Of a stretch of 64,000 nt of DNA, positions 35,628 to 47,821 are shown piece by piece (positions within the stretch are counted from its first letter, which is position 1; the number at the start of each line of letters is the position of its first letter). Source of the stretch: Cerrena zonata (lineage: Eukaryota > Basidiomycota > Agaricomycetes > Polyporales > Cerrenaceae); assembly GCA_038087015.1 (NCBI GenBank), contig JASBNA010000011.1, forward strand, positions 1 to 64,000. Direction: 5' to 3'. The notes under the pieces are model-generated. The model saw nothing but the letters and a program-made list of their open reading frames with translations, did not search any database and had not been told where the DNA came from. A program made the position numbers and the translations under genes.

Positions 35628-37506
35628 ATGCCGATTATCAAGTGTGGTTCAATATGCGGTGTTAACCACGAAGTTTCCGATCATGATTGGTTACAAAAAC
35701 TCTATGAATCTCCAGAAGTGGCCTCGACAGCTTTACAAGCATTTCACTCACAAGGCCGAAAGCGGGATGAAATAAGACTCGCGGATGACTTACACATCCT
35801 TCTAAAGAATGTTTCATTGCCCGAGGGGTACTACCAAAGGCTTTGGGAAACTGACCTCCCTGTTGTACTCATCACACTGCTGTTAGATGAAACTTCTTGG
35901 GAAGATTCAGTACCAGCCACTGATCTCCACAATGTACGATTCTAACCAACGGCCGTGCTAAACATGTCTGACGTTATATCTCTCAGCACTTTATAGGATG
36001 TCTGTTATGTTGCAGCTTCTGGTTGGCGACCAAGCTGACTCAACTGAAGCACTATAAAACCGGAGCTGGTAAAGAATGTACTGCCAAAGTGCTTCAGCTG
36101 TCGCCTCAACTATGGCAACTATTGTGGAAGAGACGAGACTGGCTTTGGGACCCAGAGAGGCGGTTTAACTTTAACAATGGGAAAACGGGTTTGCGCAATC
36201 CAGTCAACGTCAACTATATGGCCATGTTGGCTCTCAAACAATTCGGGCAACTTCAATGGGCATTCAATGAGTGATTCATCGACATATGTTCTATACACCA
36301 TGACCTTTTAACTCAACGTAGAGCTAGGGGACAAGACATTCCGGATATTCTCTGGACTGATGAAGGTCGTATCGCTTTGTATGCTTGGAGCCGTGGTTTA
36401 GAAAGCGAGGACCTGGAGGTCGACATGATTGAGATCTTCTTCCCCCGGATTGACATCTTCGAAGGCGGAGGAGAATTCTTCAAGGAAGTTGTCGTGGAGA
36501 CTGGAATATTACCCGAGTTCTTATCCACACTAAAGACCGTCCTCATGCGGCCCCACACATTGAACAGACAACTTCTGGGGATCATGAACCTCATGTATCC
36601 CGCACTGCAGGGCGGCGATGATCTTGTTGAAAAGCGTCCAGAGCCTTTGGAGGAAATCGGCCTTCTAGAAGCGATCGTTTTCTCTCTCCAGCGACAACAC
36701 TGCTGTGGATTAGCCGCGATGAGCTCCGATATACAGGTATATGCTATGGCAGCTATCAGGTACGTTCTGTTGTTGATCTTTCACACTATCAAATTGTAAC
36801 CCAAGTCAATAGTGTACTACTACAACGTCCGCCTTTACCTCATATCAAGGTGGCAATCGAAAAAGTTGATCAGCTTTCACTCCTCGCTCTGTCAGCTCGC
36901 ATATGGCCGGATGCAGCTGCTCGAAACGATATTCGTTGGATAGGCGAGTAAGATGGAACAATACGTCCTGAATGCATCTCATACGAAATGCTATCTTTCT
37001 TTAGAAATGATCAAACCTATCCTCGACACCTATGGAGCTATGGGTATGGCCCGCTTTGCGTTCGGCCCCCATGCCAAAGAATTGGCCAACAAGATCACCG
37101 ATGCTGCCCGTCGAGTCTGGCTACCCGTTCTCAGACAACTTCGGACGCTCAAATTACCTCCTGGGTCGCCATGGTTGGACGACTGGCTCAAGTTCGGTCA
37201 GGAAATGAACTTCAAGGAACGATATGAGCCGAAACTGTACGAACGATTCATCAATGCCCCGCAGGATGTGCCTCGGAAACACTGTCAATGGAAGGATTGT
37301 CTATGTTGCGATAAGAGACCAAAGCACCCAATGAGGATATGCACAGGTTGTTATCGTGTCTTCTATTGCAGTGCGCGTTGTCAGAGAAGGTACGGATGAA
37401 CGAATACTTTAGTTCTGCTTTCGCTGATAATTGACCACCTCTCGCAACTCGTAGCGATTGGAAGAATGGCGAACACCGAGACAAGTGTAGTGGTCGCAAG
37501 CGTTGA
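35628..37506 (+). CDS. MYND zinc-finger protein, agaricomycete type
   Basis: Protein with a C-terminal MYND zinc finger and a long helical N-terminal region, a type common in mushrooms and of unknown function. ATG at 35628. The conserved middle part includes LQLSPQLWQLLWKRRDWLWD and FGPHAKELANKITDAARRVW. The finger is CQWKDCLCC ... RICTGCYRVFYCSARCQR, completed by a last exon after an intron at 37389-37454 (SDWKNGEHRDKC), with stop at 37506. All expected Cys and His ligands can be placed. About 515 residues over six or so exons. The finger probably mediates protein-protein contacts; no catalytic domain is seen. Confidence 0.82.
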
Positions 37507-38162
37507 TCTCCCAAACTCTGGTGACTTCTTGCTCGGTATCCTTTCTCTCGGTTCTTCTTTTCTGGAAGAAATCTGTTTTAATTTCACTCCACTCCCGTCG
37601 TCCTTACTGCATCACGGCGATTTCTTGCAAGACGCTTCGCAGACTAAAAATAATGCAACCCTCTTAACTGCTGTTTCACATCGAACTCTCACTTGCTTCA
37701 CTTTTATATTCACATCTTTTGTAGCGTTATTCCTGAAGTTGTATTGCTAGAAAAACAACACTATCATATAAGCTCATCTTGGCCTCTATTCGAACTAAAT
37801 CAAATGTTTCTGACACAACCATGCCTCATAATATCCCTCACGTTCTTGCCCAGGTCGAACTGTGCGCCCTTGCCTCCCGGAAATATAGAACTTCCGTATC
37901 GGAAATATCTTCCTACATCAAGCAGCGTTTCCTGATGGCCCATTTGGTAGTTTTGCCTTATACAATCAACCATAAGGATGTGATCATCATCCCCTGCCCG
38001 TTCAAGTGCGTCTTGATTCTCATCAATGAGCTTCCGACCTGAAGGCTATAGCCATGAGGTCAATATTGTACTTAGGTTACTTATTTGCGCAGGTTGCTTT
38101 GGTTTAGTCTCGACCACCATCTACTGTACTTTGTGGTTACCATTCCCTTCAGCGTGCCAGTG
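37507..38162. other. intergenic, promoter of the GMC oxidoreductase
   Basis: About 650 bases between tandem plus-strand genes. Overlapping small ORFs (37466-37750, 37693-37935, 37779-38042) are rich in Leu/Phe/Ser but carry no motif. The region should contain the MYND 3' UTR and the GMC promoter. Confidence 0.4.
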
Positions 38163-40507
38163 ATGGTCTCCTTGATACTTGCGGTCTATGCTGCTTCGCT
38201 ACTGATCTTCCCGGCGAGTGCCGTCTCGATCTTGGCGAGCCTAGATGATCTAACAAAATCGGAATTTGATTTCGTGGTTGTAGGAGGAGGCACTGCTGTA
38301 AAATCCCTTGCGAAACTTGGTTATTTGTATGACATACACTGACATGATCAATCCTAGGGTCTCGTTGTCGCAACAAGATTGTCTGAGAATCCCCATGTTC
38401 GAGTTCTCGTCGCTGAAGCTGGTGGAAGGTATGATATAATAATACACGTTAGCAAAAACCATGCCAATGTTTACTGAAAATTTCCTAGTAACGAAGGTGT
38501 ACTGAACTCCATTATTCCTTTCTTTGCCGTGGAGCTGGTTGGATCATCGAACGACTGGAACTTCACTTCAGTTCCGCAAGCTGGTCTTCTAAACCGGACT
38601 TTGCCCATTGCCCGAGGACATCTCCTGGGCGGGAGTAGCAGTATAAGTGAGTAATGCGTTCATATGGCTGCATTATAGTGGGCAGGATTATTGACATCAT
38701 GTCGTTTTCTAAGACAGGATGGACTATACCAGAGGTTCTGACGATCTTTACGACCACTGGGCTAATCTAACCGGTGATCATGGTTGGTCATGGTCGTCTC
38801 TTAAGAAGTATTATTTCAAGGTAGCCCTTCTATCTCCCTTGACGCTGTCTATACACGCTCATTTCTGCGTAACGTAGAACTCTCGTCTAGTCCCCCCTGC
38901 AGATGGGCACGACACAACTGGCCAAGTAGATCCTTCTGCTCATGGATATGGTCCTGTCGAAGTTAGCCTTGGAGGTTTCCCAGCTGGGGTAGTGGACGAT
39001 CGCGTCGTGAATGCTAGTAAACTTCTAGGCGGTCGATTTGCTTATAATCGGGACTTGAACGCTGGAGACTTTGTCGGGGTCGGTAAGTTGTTAAGCTTTA
39101 CACCTACAGTTGTTGATAACCTCTGCTCAACATTGTTCACTCACACAGGTTATTTGCAGTCTTCGGTCGGCCATGGTAGGCGAAGCAGCGCTGCAGTAGC
39201 TTATTTGGACCCTCTTGTTTCATCACGTTCGCGGCCCAATCTTTCCGTGTTGGTTAACACAGTTGTCACGAAGCTTTATCATTCAGTATCATTGAATGGT
39301 ATTCCAGAGTTCAAAACGGTCGAACTTGGACAAGTGAATTCCGGTTAGTGTTTCGGAAACAAATAGATTGTTTACGTACATCTGACTTGTATAAATAGGT
39401 TCCCGACTCAACGTTACTGCTACCAAGGAAATCATCCTCTCTGCTGGAGTGATAGGAACTCCTCATATACTGATGCTCTCAGGCATTGGCCCGAAAGACA
39501 CTTTGGCATCGCTCGGTATAGAGCCTCTCGTGGACAATCCTAGCGTCGGACAAAATCTCACCGACCAACCTCAGATGCTACATCGTTACCTCTTGAATAT
39601 TACACAATCCCCTGACGACGTCCTCCGCAATGCGACCCTAATGGAAGAAGCATTCGACCAATGGAATACTACCAAGCAAGGGTTGTTTGTCAGCCCCTCT
39701 GGAAGTACTAATGGGTACTTGCGTCTCCCAGAAAATAGTACTATTTGGTCGAAATTCGAAGACCCATCTTCTGGTCCCCGGTCTGCTCATATTGAGCTCA
39801 TCTGGACTGTAAGTTAAATAACGATCTACTTAATGTAAGGGAACTACTTACGCTTGAGTTTCAATAGAATGGGTTTGGTCCGCTCGGTGCTCCAGTCCCA
39901 GCTACCGGTCACTTTTTGACTATAAACACAGTCGTAGTCTCTCCGATATCTCGTGGGTATACAATACTATTCCGTCAGAGTAGAGAACTTACATCATTAT
40001 TGTAGGTGGTCATTTGACCCTAGCGTCTTCGGACCCATTCGCCAAACCTGTGATCAACCCCAACTACCTCACCAGTGATTTCGATGTCTTCACCATGATA
40101 CAAGCGATAAAGGATATGAAAACATTTGTATCTGCTGACCCCTGGAAAGACATCATCATCGGGCCAGTCGGACAGCTTTCCACGGCAACGACAGATGAAC
40201 AACTGGCGCTGTATGCTAGGAACGGAAGCATTTCTATCAATCACAGTATAGGGACAGCACGAATGTCTCCGTTTAGTGCAAAGTGGGGTGTTGTTGACCC
40301 TGATCTTGCGGTGAAAGGAGCTCGTGGTTTGAGTGTGGTAGACGCATCTGTTTTCGTATGTTTCGTTTTTCGATCGTCTGCGAGAGGTGTACTGACTAGT
40401 CGTACCAGCCTTCGATACCTGAGTGTCATATGCAGGCACCTACTTATATTGTCGCGGAGCGAGCTGTAGACCTGATCAAGGCAAGAAATGGCTTACTAAG
40501 GATATGA
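38163..40507 (+). CDS. secreted GMC (glucose-methanol-choline) oxidoreductase, aryl-alcohol-oxidase-like
   Basis: FAD-dependent oxidase of the GMC family, probably secreted and producing H2O2 from alcohols for lignocellulose decay. Start at 38163 with a signal peptide ([20 protein letters not shown]). The FAD-binding fold is split over exons: [10 protein letters not shown], then [20 protein letters not shown]. The first GMC signature is [12 protein letters not shown] continuing as [13 protein letters not shown], using the acceptor CTAAG near 38715. The second is [17 protein letters not shown]. The catalytic His is in [11 protein letters not shown]; the end is LSVVDASVF, then after an intron [20 protein letters not shown], stop at 40507. 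About 600 residues, usual length, eight or so introns. Aryl-alcohol oxidase is the best guess, but related oxidases or dehydrogenases cannot be excluded. Confidence 0.88.
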
Positions 40508-41019
40508 GTCAGCCTGCCGGAGGAAGATATAAGTAGAATGTGATGTTGTATTCTTATCTGACCCTGTGAGCAGAACTTGTACAGAAGCATAGAGTTGCTT
40601 GACTAATATGTTACACATGTATGTACCATGGGACTATTTTGCAATGAGGATCTCATGATTGTTCATGATTTCCAAGTGGTCTATTGTCCGGAAAAGAATT
40701 GTCTCGCACAACTTCAAATGCCACCCCGAAGTTGATTTGAACTCGACGACGAAAGATGAATCGTAAAGGTGAGCAGTGCCACTTACCCGCGCAGTGGTGA
40801 TGCAGCGACATTGTATCCGGCGATCGAATGGGTTCTGGCCACCCGGCGATCTTGATCGAGGGATCTAAAATTTTGCATGAAGATCCTTCCCGATTCAGGT
40901 CCGAAGGACTTTCACGATATCTTCAAGCAACGAAAAATGACTCCCTCTGACTCTTCCCCACACACTTTATATCCTCTAAACTTTTCATCTTTGGCTTTCA
41001 ATCTCAGAAACTAATCACC
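40508..41019. promoter_or_regulatory. promoter region of the branched-chain aminotransferase
   Basis: About 510 bases upstream of the aminotransferase start. A TATA-like sequence (TTTATATCC) lies near 40967, about 50 bases before the ATG, and the start context ATCACCATGG is strong. A nine-base word CCGGCGATC occurs twice at about 40817 and 40843; it may be a binding site but matches no factor I can name. Confidence 0.4.
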
Positions 41020-42510
41020 ATGGGCGGAAACATCACTGTTGCCAACGGTTCCGTAGAAATGCAGGTCGCTGATCTGGATGTGTGTACATATTCCTATTTC
41101 TATTGTGGAGTTGTCGTCTTGCAATGTGGTTTGCCTAACTCTGACTTGCTTGACTCTTAGGCTTCGAAGCTCAGAATTAATTTGAGCCAGACCCTGAAGG
41201 ATATTCCCGCAAAGGAGACCCTCTCATTTGGTCAAGTAGGTGACATTGTCTATTTGCTCTCAGTGTACCATACTCATGTCTCACAAAACAGACTATGACT
41301 GACCACATGTTGATGATGACTTTCGATCCTGTCTACGGATGGTCTTCGCCAGAAATTAAACCTTACGGCCCCATATCTGTTGATCCCGCTGGTTCATGCT
41401 TCCAATACTCCACTAACGTTTTCGAAGGCATGAAGGTATGTCTGCCATATTCTCGTTCAAAATTACTCATACTCATTAACCTAGGCCTACGTTGGTCCTG
41501 ACGGCAAACCAAGACTGTTCAGACCAAAAATGAACATGGAACGTTTAGCCCGATCAGCTAGCCGTGTCGCTCTTCCCGTGAGTCCCCTTCCTGACCGGTA
41601 TGAACCGAACGTAAATCTAACATTTGCATCCTGTACTAGCCCTTCAGCACCGACGAACTTCTCAAACTTGTGAAGAAACTCGTCTCTGTCGAGTCTCGCT
41701 GGATCCCCGTCGCCAAAGGATACAGTCTCTACGTTCGTCCAACGATCATTGGTACCAAACCAGGCAAGTTCCAACGTCCACTCTATCTTTATCGGAATAA
41801 GGACTCATCCTAAATAATTGATAGCCCTTGCCGTCGGACCCTCAGACCACGCCATCCTATACGTCATTTGCAGTCCAACGGGTCCTTGGGTCCGCTCCGG
41901 CCAGAAAGCTATATCCCTCTACGCCGTCGACGAACATGTCCGTTCATGGCCCGGAGGAACCGGTGGTTTCAAACTCGCTCTAAACTACGCCCCCACGCTC
42001 ATGCCTCAGGCCGTGGCTCAAAAACTGGGCTACGATCAATGTCTATGGCTCCTTGGCGAAGACAAGAAGGTCACAGAAGTTGGCGCGATGAACTTCTTCG
42101 TCGTTGTTCAAAGAGAAGACGGTGGTTGGGATGTCATCACCCCTCCTTTGGACGGAACTATCCTCCCTGGAGTTACTCGTGACTCTACACTCAAGCTACT
42201 TGCTGCTCATCCTTCCAAGAGTGTTCTCCCTGGCTTGTCTGACTCGGACAAACTCCATCCTCAAGAGTTGCAGATGACTATGGCTGATCTCAGGAAACTC
42301 GCTGAGGAAGGTCGTCTGTTGGAGGCATTCGGTGTCGGTACTGCCGCCATCGTCACTGCTGTCGCTCGTATTGGATTCGAGGGCAAAGATATCAATCTCC
42401 CTACGCATGAATCTGGCATGGGACCTGTTGCGCAGGCTTTGTATGATAGGATTATCGATATCCAGATGGGTCGGTTTGAGTGGGAAGGATGGAGTGTTGT
42501 TTGCGAGTAA
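41020..42510 (+). CDS. BAT1: branched-chain amino-acid aminotransferase
   Basis: PLP-dependent fold-type IV aminotransferase that interconverts Leu, Ile and Val with their 2-oxo acids. ATG at 41020. Exons give LRINLSQTLKDIPAKETLSF, then TDHMLMMTFDPVYGWSSPEI, GSCFQYSTNVFEGMK, RLFRPKMNMERLARSASRVA, GYSLYVRPTIIGT and ILYVICSPTGPW. The PLP lysine is in GGFKLALNYAP, and the C-terminal half has TEVGAMNFFVVVQREDGGWD and AFGVGTAAIVTAVARI. About 395 residues. No clear cleavable mitochondrial presequence is seen, so a cytosolic isoform is possible, but the first exon is short and this is uncertain. Five introns. Converges on TRM2 with about 120 bases between stops. Confidence 0.95.
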
Positions 42511-42628
42511 GAGAGATATAAATCTCGCTGAAGTAGGAAAATCCAAAGGGTTCGTTAAGAGCCGTTAATGTAATGTATCTAATGGAATATCTATCGCAAA
42601 AATGGATCACTAGTATGCCTCGGATATC

Positions 42629-44659
42629 CTATGATTGCATCTCAACCTCGCCCGAAGACGACGAATCGACCAACCTCAAAATAGCGACACTCTCAACATG
42701 AGATGTTTGAGGGAACAAATCAAAACCTCTAATACTTTCCACGAAATATTGCTTTCCGCTCATCTTCTCCTGACTCTTCCTCAGGATCATACCAACATCC
42801 CTCGCCTGTGTATGAACGTTACAGCTCACATAGACCACTGTCGAGCTACCAAAATCGATCAACTGATCGATGAACTTCTCGTCGGATCCCTTTCGTGGAG
42901 GATCGATGATCACAGCGGTTTGTTCTCGAGGATACGACTGAACGGTGTCAAAGATATTGGCAGCATCACCTTCGAGGAAGGAACATTTGCCTGGTGCGAG
43001 ATTGTTCAGTGTCGCATTGAAATTTGCAGCTTGATCGATTCATTCGAGAGCTCGATTCCCGCGATTTTGTCGAAATGGGATGAAAGTGCGAGAGCGAAAA
43101 GCCCGCTACCGCAATATGCGTCTACTAGATGCGTTGGCTTCTGTTGGGTGCTGGAAGAAGATGAAGGGAAGATGGCATCTCGGACGTAAGAGGTGAGAGG
43201 GACGAGGATGGAGTTGTTGTTTTGAAAGAAGGAGCTTGCGCCATACTGGAAGAGCATATCTCCAACACGTTCTCGGACGGTGTCTTTGTGATTGGTGACG
43301 CATATCTTTTCTTCGGCTTGAGGATCAGTAGCTCTTGATCTGGGGAAGGGGATCTTGACTTCGAGGGATCTTGAGAGACTCTCGAAGAAGTAGAGAGGCA
43401 CCGCGTTTGTAGGTAGCAATGTTTCTGAAGATACATGAGATCGTTATATCGGGTTGAGAATGAGGTGAGGAAACATACTGATAGACCCTCTCGCGCAAGG
43501 GACCATATTCTTTATTTATGACCTCCGTTGCGATTGGGCATTCCTGTGACATGATCCTCAAGGATTAGTAATTACAGTAGAAATAGCTTTGGCTCTGCTC
43601 TCACCTCGATATCTATAGGGAACTTAGTGTTCACTTTGTTGAAACCGATCTTCACCTCGTCCTTTCGTTTCTTCGAGAGTTCAAAATGTGGTGTTATCTT
43701 TGTACGATAATTATATTGCAAAGGCGAACCAATTGTGGTCTGGATCTCGGGAACGGATGACTCGGGTAGACCCGAGAAGTTCTTGTACGCTTTCACTACA
43801 ACGTTACGTTTAAGGTCCAGTTGCTTTTCGTAGGACAGCATCTGAAAATCCGACGTGAATATTTGATCTTCATCTATTCCCATAGAGTATGAACGTACCT
43901 GGTATTGGCATCCTCCACATTCACCAAAATACTTGCACTTCACTCGACTCATGTCTCTGAGTTCATTATTGGGTTCGATGACTTCGAGTAGATCGGCCCG
44001 TGAGTAAAGTCTTGAGTTATAGTATATTCTGACTCGAATCCTTTCCCCTGGAAGGGCAAGCGGCGTAAGGACTACCCATGGTTTATGGGGTGCAGGAGCC
44101 AAAGACAAAGAATCGCCTGGATGGCATTGTTCAACAATTATCAAATAACCTGCGCAGACCCAAACGTACCAGAGGACGAGAGCTCAGATACAACAACTTC
44201 CAATTCGGTTTGCAGCTCGAGTGGAGAGTCCCAGTCGGATCCTTCGTGAACAGCTTTATCGACTTCTGCACCAAGTAATGCAGCGACATCACGAGAGATA
44301 ACATCCTCTGCAGAGCAAGGTTCGGGAAGTTCCCGCTTGTTTTTCCGTTTCCGTGACGCTTTCTTTCTCTGTTTATTCGACTGGTGTCGTGGCTCTTTCG
44401 GTTTAGGATTCGAGGTTTCCGCCCCAATAGTAGTACCGGTTTGACTCGTGACAGTTAAAGAGTCATCTGCGTCTAGTTCAAGGCGAGGTTTCTTGACAAT
44501 ATGACCAGACTCCTGCGAGGGAGATCGATCTCTTAGAATGGGTTGTGCCATTCTCGCTTTAACTTGAGATGTCAAGAAGCCTGGTTTGATATGAACTGCG
44601 CGAAAGAGCGGTGGTTTGACAATTTGTTGTAGAATAGGAGAGCTAGCAAGGCGCAGCAT
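42629..44659 (-). CDS. TRM2: tRNA (uracil-5-)-methyltransferase
   Basis: SAM-dependent RNA methyltransferase of the TrmA/RumA family that makes 5-methyluridine at tRNA position 54. Start at 44659; the basic, Ser-rich first part resembles a mitochondrial leader, followed by a Lys-rich linker (KKASRKRKNKRE). A TRAM domain comes next (VLTPLALPGERIRVRIYY), then the Fe-S-like Cys cluster CKYFGECGGCQYQ. Catalytic parts are YGASSFFQNN, LVDAYCGSGLFALALSSHF, IIDPPRKGSDEKF and VYVSCNVHTQARDVG with the nucleophilic Cys. Between AGIELSNESIK (frame of 43419-43030) and AANFNATLNNLAPGKC the frame changes by one base at 43029-43031; motifs sit directly against each other, so no intron fits. Stop at 42629. 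About 620 residues. Confidence 0.92.
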
Positions 44660-44925
44660 ACACTACAGAGTATTTTGGTTTTCGAGTCCGGTCTTTGGCA
44701 AAACGGAGGAACCTTTTTGAGAATGAATGGGCAGCGGAAGATTAGCTATTGGCTGCTAGTGCTGGCTTTAACCACGCTAGCCGATCGATCGTAGATTTGG
44801 CTTGGCTGATGGTTATATAAGGCCTGTGACGTTGTGAAAGCCGGCCCTTGGCAATTTCCTTTTATTGGGATTGACCGGAGAGGACTTGGAATTCTGAGGC
44901 CACTTGTCTCTTACTCTCTACCGCC

Positions 44926-47319
44926 ATGTTGATACCCCTCATTACTTCTGCTGTTCGTTACGCAAACGGGTCCCCATACTCTGTACTGAATGCACCACAT
45001 AAAGAACATGGCGAGGCCCCCGGCTCTCCCGAATTCTGGTCCAAAGTGTTGCTCAGTATTGGGTTGGTTCTCTTGGGAGGCGTCTTTGCTGGGTATGCAT
45101 TCGTTGGCATTCATTAGGTGCATTTACTTATCTTCTCTTCACAAGGTTAACTCTCGGCCTCATGGGTCTTGATGAGCTGCACCTTCGAGTGCTAGTTGCC
45201 TCCTCTGATGACCCCAAGGAGCGCGCGAATGCTACCAAAGGTACGGGTGTGGCATGCGTCGAAAGAACGCGTTGACTGAACAATACTGCGCAGTTTTGAA
45301 ACTCCTCACAAAGGGACGCCATTGGGTCTTGGTGGTATGTTTACTGCACGTTAGTCCTCGTGTATACGACTCATTCCGCTCTAGGTACTCCTGTTAGGGA
45401 ACGTGGTATGTAAACATCCTTCAGGGAGGCCAGCATACAGATAGAATATCTTTACGTCCTCTAGATTGTCAACGAAAGTCTGCCCATCTTCTTGGACTCT
45501 GCTGTTAGTTTTTCAGCTGATGCATCCCGTGGTCGTCTGATACTCACGATGTTTACCTAACACTTCTTAGCTCGGCGGTGGTTTGGCAGCTATTGTTATT
45601 TCAACCACAATGATCGGTAGGTTCTTTCCATACCGTTTCCCATACCACTTACTCATCTAAATAAATTTGACCTCCTTCCTTCAGTTATTTTCGGGTACGT
45701 TGATCACATTCATGGTAGTTCATATATTCCTTAACTAGACTCACTCCCGCCTACCACAGAGAGTAAGTCCGCTTCAGACCGACGCTCGTGTGACAGGGAA
45801 ATATTGACCCTCGCTCCTTCAGAATCATTCCACAAGCTGCTAGTGTTCGATATGGCTTGGCGATTGGTGCCAAATGCGCCCCGATCGTCCTGGCCATGAT
45901 GTATATCTTCGGTACGCTCTCAAATCAATTCTTCCTTAGATAACGCTTAATTCCCTCACCTATTTCTCCTTCAATAATTCCCTCAACATCTAAATCCCTC
46001 ATTCCATACGTCATATGTCTATAGCGCCCATTGCCTGGCCAATCGCAAAACTGCTCGATTGGGTTTTAGGCAAAGATGAAGCTCACACTTACAAAAAAGC
46101 CGAACTCAAGTACGATAACATGTGGTCACAAATTAATGAGTGGTTTTTGCTCAATTGTTCTGTTTAGATCTTTCTTGCAGTTCCACCGTGAAGGAGAAGA
46201 ACCTCTCCGAGATGATGAGATCAGCATTCTCAGTGGTGTTCTGTCGCTGAACAACAAAAATGTCATTGAAATTATGACCCCTATGGAGGTGTGTATCACA
46301 TACTGTCCAAAGTATTCATGCGCCTAATTAGTTATGTTTAGGACGTCTTTACTATCAGTAATGATCAGATATTGGATCGCAATATCCTCGATCGCATGTG
46401 AGTCTCATAACAATGATCCTCTGTATTCTCAAGTAATACTGACCTTGCCCATTAGTATGAGAAGCGGTTACTCGCGTATTCCAGTTCACGAACCTGGACA
46501 CCCAAAGGCTTTCCTTGGACTCCTGCTCATCAAGAAGGTATATTACACTATCTTGCTGTCGTTACGCTATTCAACTCAGGCCCTCACCTATATATTAGCT
46601 CTCTGTCTATGATCCTTCACAAGAATGGCCTGTCTCAAAATTTCCCCTTTCCATCCTTCCTGAAGCGGATCCTACTATCAACTGTTTCCAAGCCCTTGAC
46701 TACTTGTGAGTGACTCCTCGTGTCATTCCCCCATCTGAGCAAGTACTCATGCTTCTACTTAGCCAAACTGGTCGTGCGCATTTGCTTCTCTTAAGTGACA
46801 CTCCCGGCAAGGAAGGAGGCGCTATTGGCGTTGTCACTCTCGAAGGTTTATTTTCTTATTACGAGCTATAGTTTTCTCGGCGACTGATCCATGTGCTATG
46901 CCGTAGATATCATCGAGGAAATTATCTCAGAAGAAATCGTCGACGAGACTGATCGTTATGAAGACAACCACAGTAAACGACGTGCTCGTCGTATCAAAAA
47001 CGACTCTATTATGCAAGGGTACGACTTCCCTCTTTTCCTCTACTCCTTACCCCCTCACTGATGATTCTTTATTTTTTCTTTCAGTATCGTCGAATACCGT
47101 ACAGGCCGACACAACTCGCAACACGACATGAATGGCGAGCATACACCCCTCTTACCCGGTAGCCGCTCTCACTCTGTTAGTGTCGAGAGGTCTGTCGCTT
47201 CCAGCGCGAACACCATTCAATACGGAACTGTTTTGAGTTCTACCCCCGTTCAGACACATATTCCTGAGGATCAGGAACGTGAACATACAGAGGATGCTGG
47301 AAGACCTGAAAACCAATGA
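44926..47319 (+). CDS. MAM3: CNNM/Mam3-type membrane protein (DUF21 plus CBS pair)
   Basis: Vacuolar or plasma-membrane protein of the ancient conserved domain (CNNM/Mam3) family, linked to Mg2+ and other divalent-metal handling. ATG at 44926. A DUF21 membrane domain is spread over very short exons: LTLGLMGLDELHLRVL, VLLLGNV, IVNESLPIFLDSA, LGGGLAAIVISTTMI, VIFG plus a 3-nt exon (45760-45762) completing GEIIPQAASVRYGLAIGAK, and APIAWPIAKLLDWVLG. The CBS pair follows (DEISILSGVLSLNNKNV, EIMTPMEDVFTISNDQILD, GYSRIPVHEPGHPKAFLGLL, GGAIGVVTLEDIIEEIISEE). The tail is Ser-rich to 47319. About 510 residues in some fifteen exons. Identification is firm. Confidence 0.93.
45760..45762 (+). other. 3-nt micro-exon in MAM3
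   Basis: The exon TTATTTTCGG (45685-45694) ends two bases into a Gly codon and is followed by GTACGT. The next exon starts AATCATTCC at 45823. Between them lies CACAG|AGA|GTAAGT. Including AGA gives FGEIIPQA, the family motif; skipping it gives FGIIPQA in frame. Both flanking introns (65 and 60 nt) have good donors and acceptors. Confidence 0.7.
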
Positions 47320-47821
47320 TACTGGTAGGTTACAAAATGAGTTACCTCGTCTATTAGAACTTTTTCTTTGAATACGTTGACTTGAATGTTTGAAGCCAGT
47401 TTTTGGATGTTCGGTAGCACTATGGATATGTATGTTACCATACTATTTAATCACCTCTTCACCATCCTGAGGCATTTGTTCTGGTGAATATGAATATCGG
47501 GTGTATGCGTGAGGGTACCCTCTCGGTCAAGATTATATGACGTAATATGTGTTACAATATGCCAAGCACACCAAATACGTCACTTTCAACCGTGACATAT
47601 CTCGTCCTGCCATTTTCTGGAATCATATGTTTTGTGCTCAGTAGAATGCCGCTCTCAACCGCTTTATCAAGTTGAGAAATCAGCAAGGAGGGAGATGTTT
47701 TCGTCATCTGTCGTGATTCTGTTTAATGAGACATCTTCGAACTTCCACGTGTCTTCTCTGGCTTACTGAGCGTCGGCGACCTCGAGCTACTAGTTATTGC
47801 AGCGACTACGACTAGTACAAC
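47320..47821. other. intergenic spacer between tandem genes
   Basis: About 500 bases holding the MAM3 3' UTR and the promoter of the ChaC gene. No ORF or structure of note was seen. Confidence 0.4.

Noticed and set aside
38700..38722. Apparent frame break in the GMC gene before MDYTRGS
   Set aside because: Using the acceptor CTAAG instead of the following CAG restores SSSINRMDYTRG in frame, so no lesion is needed.
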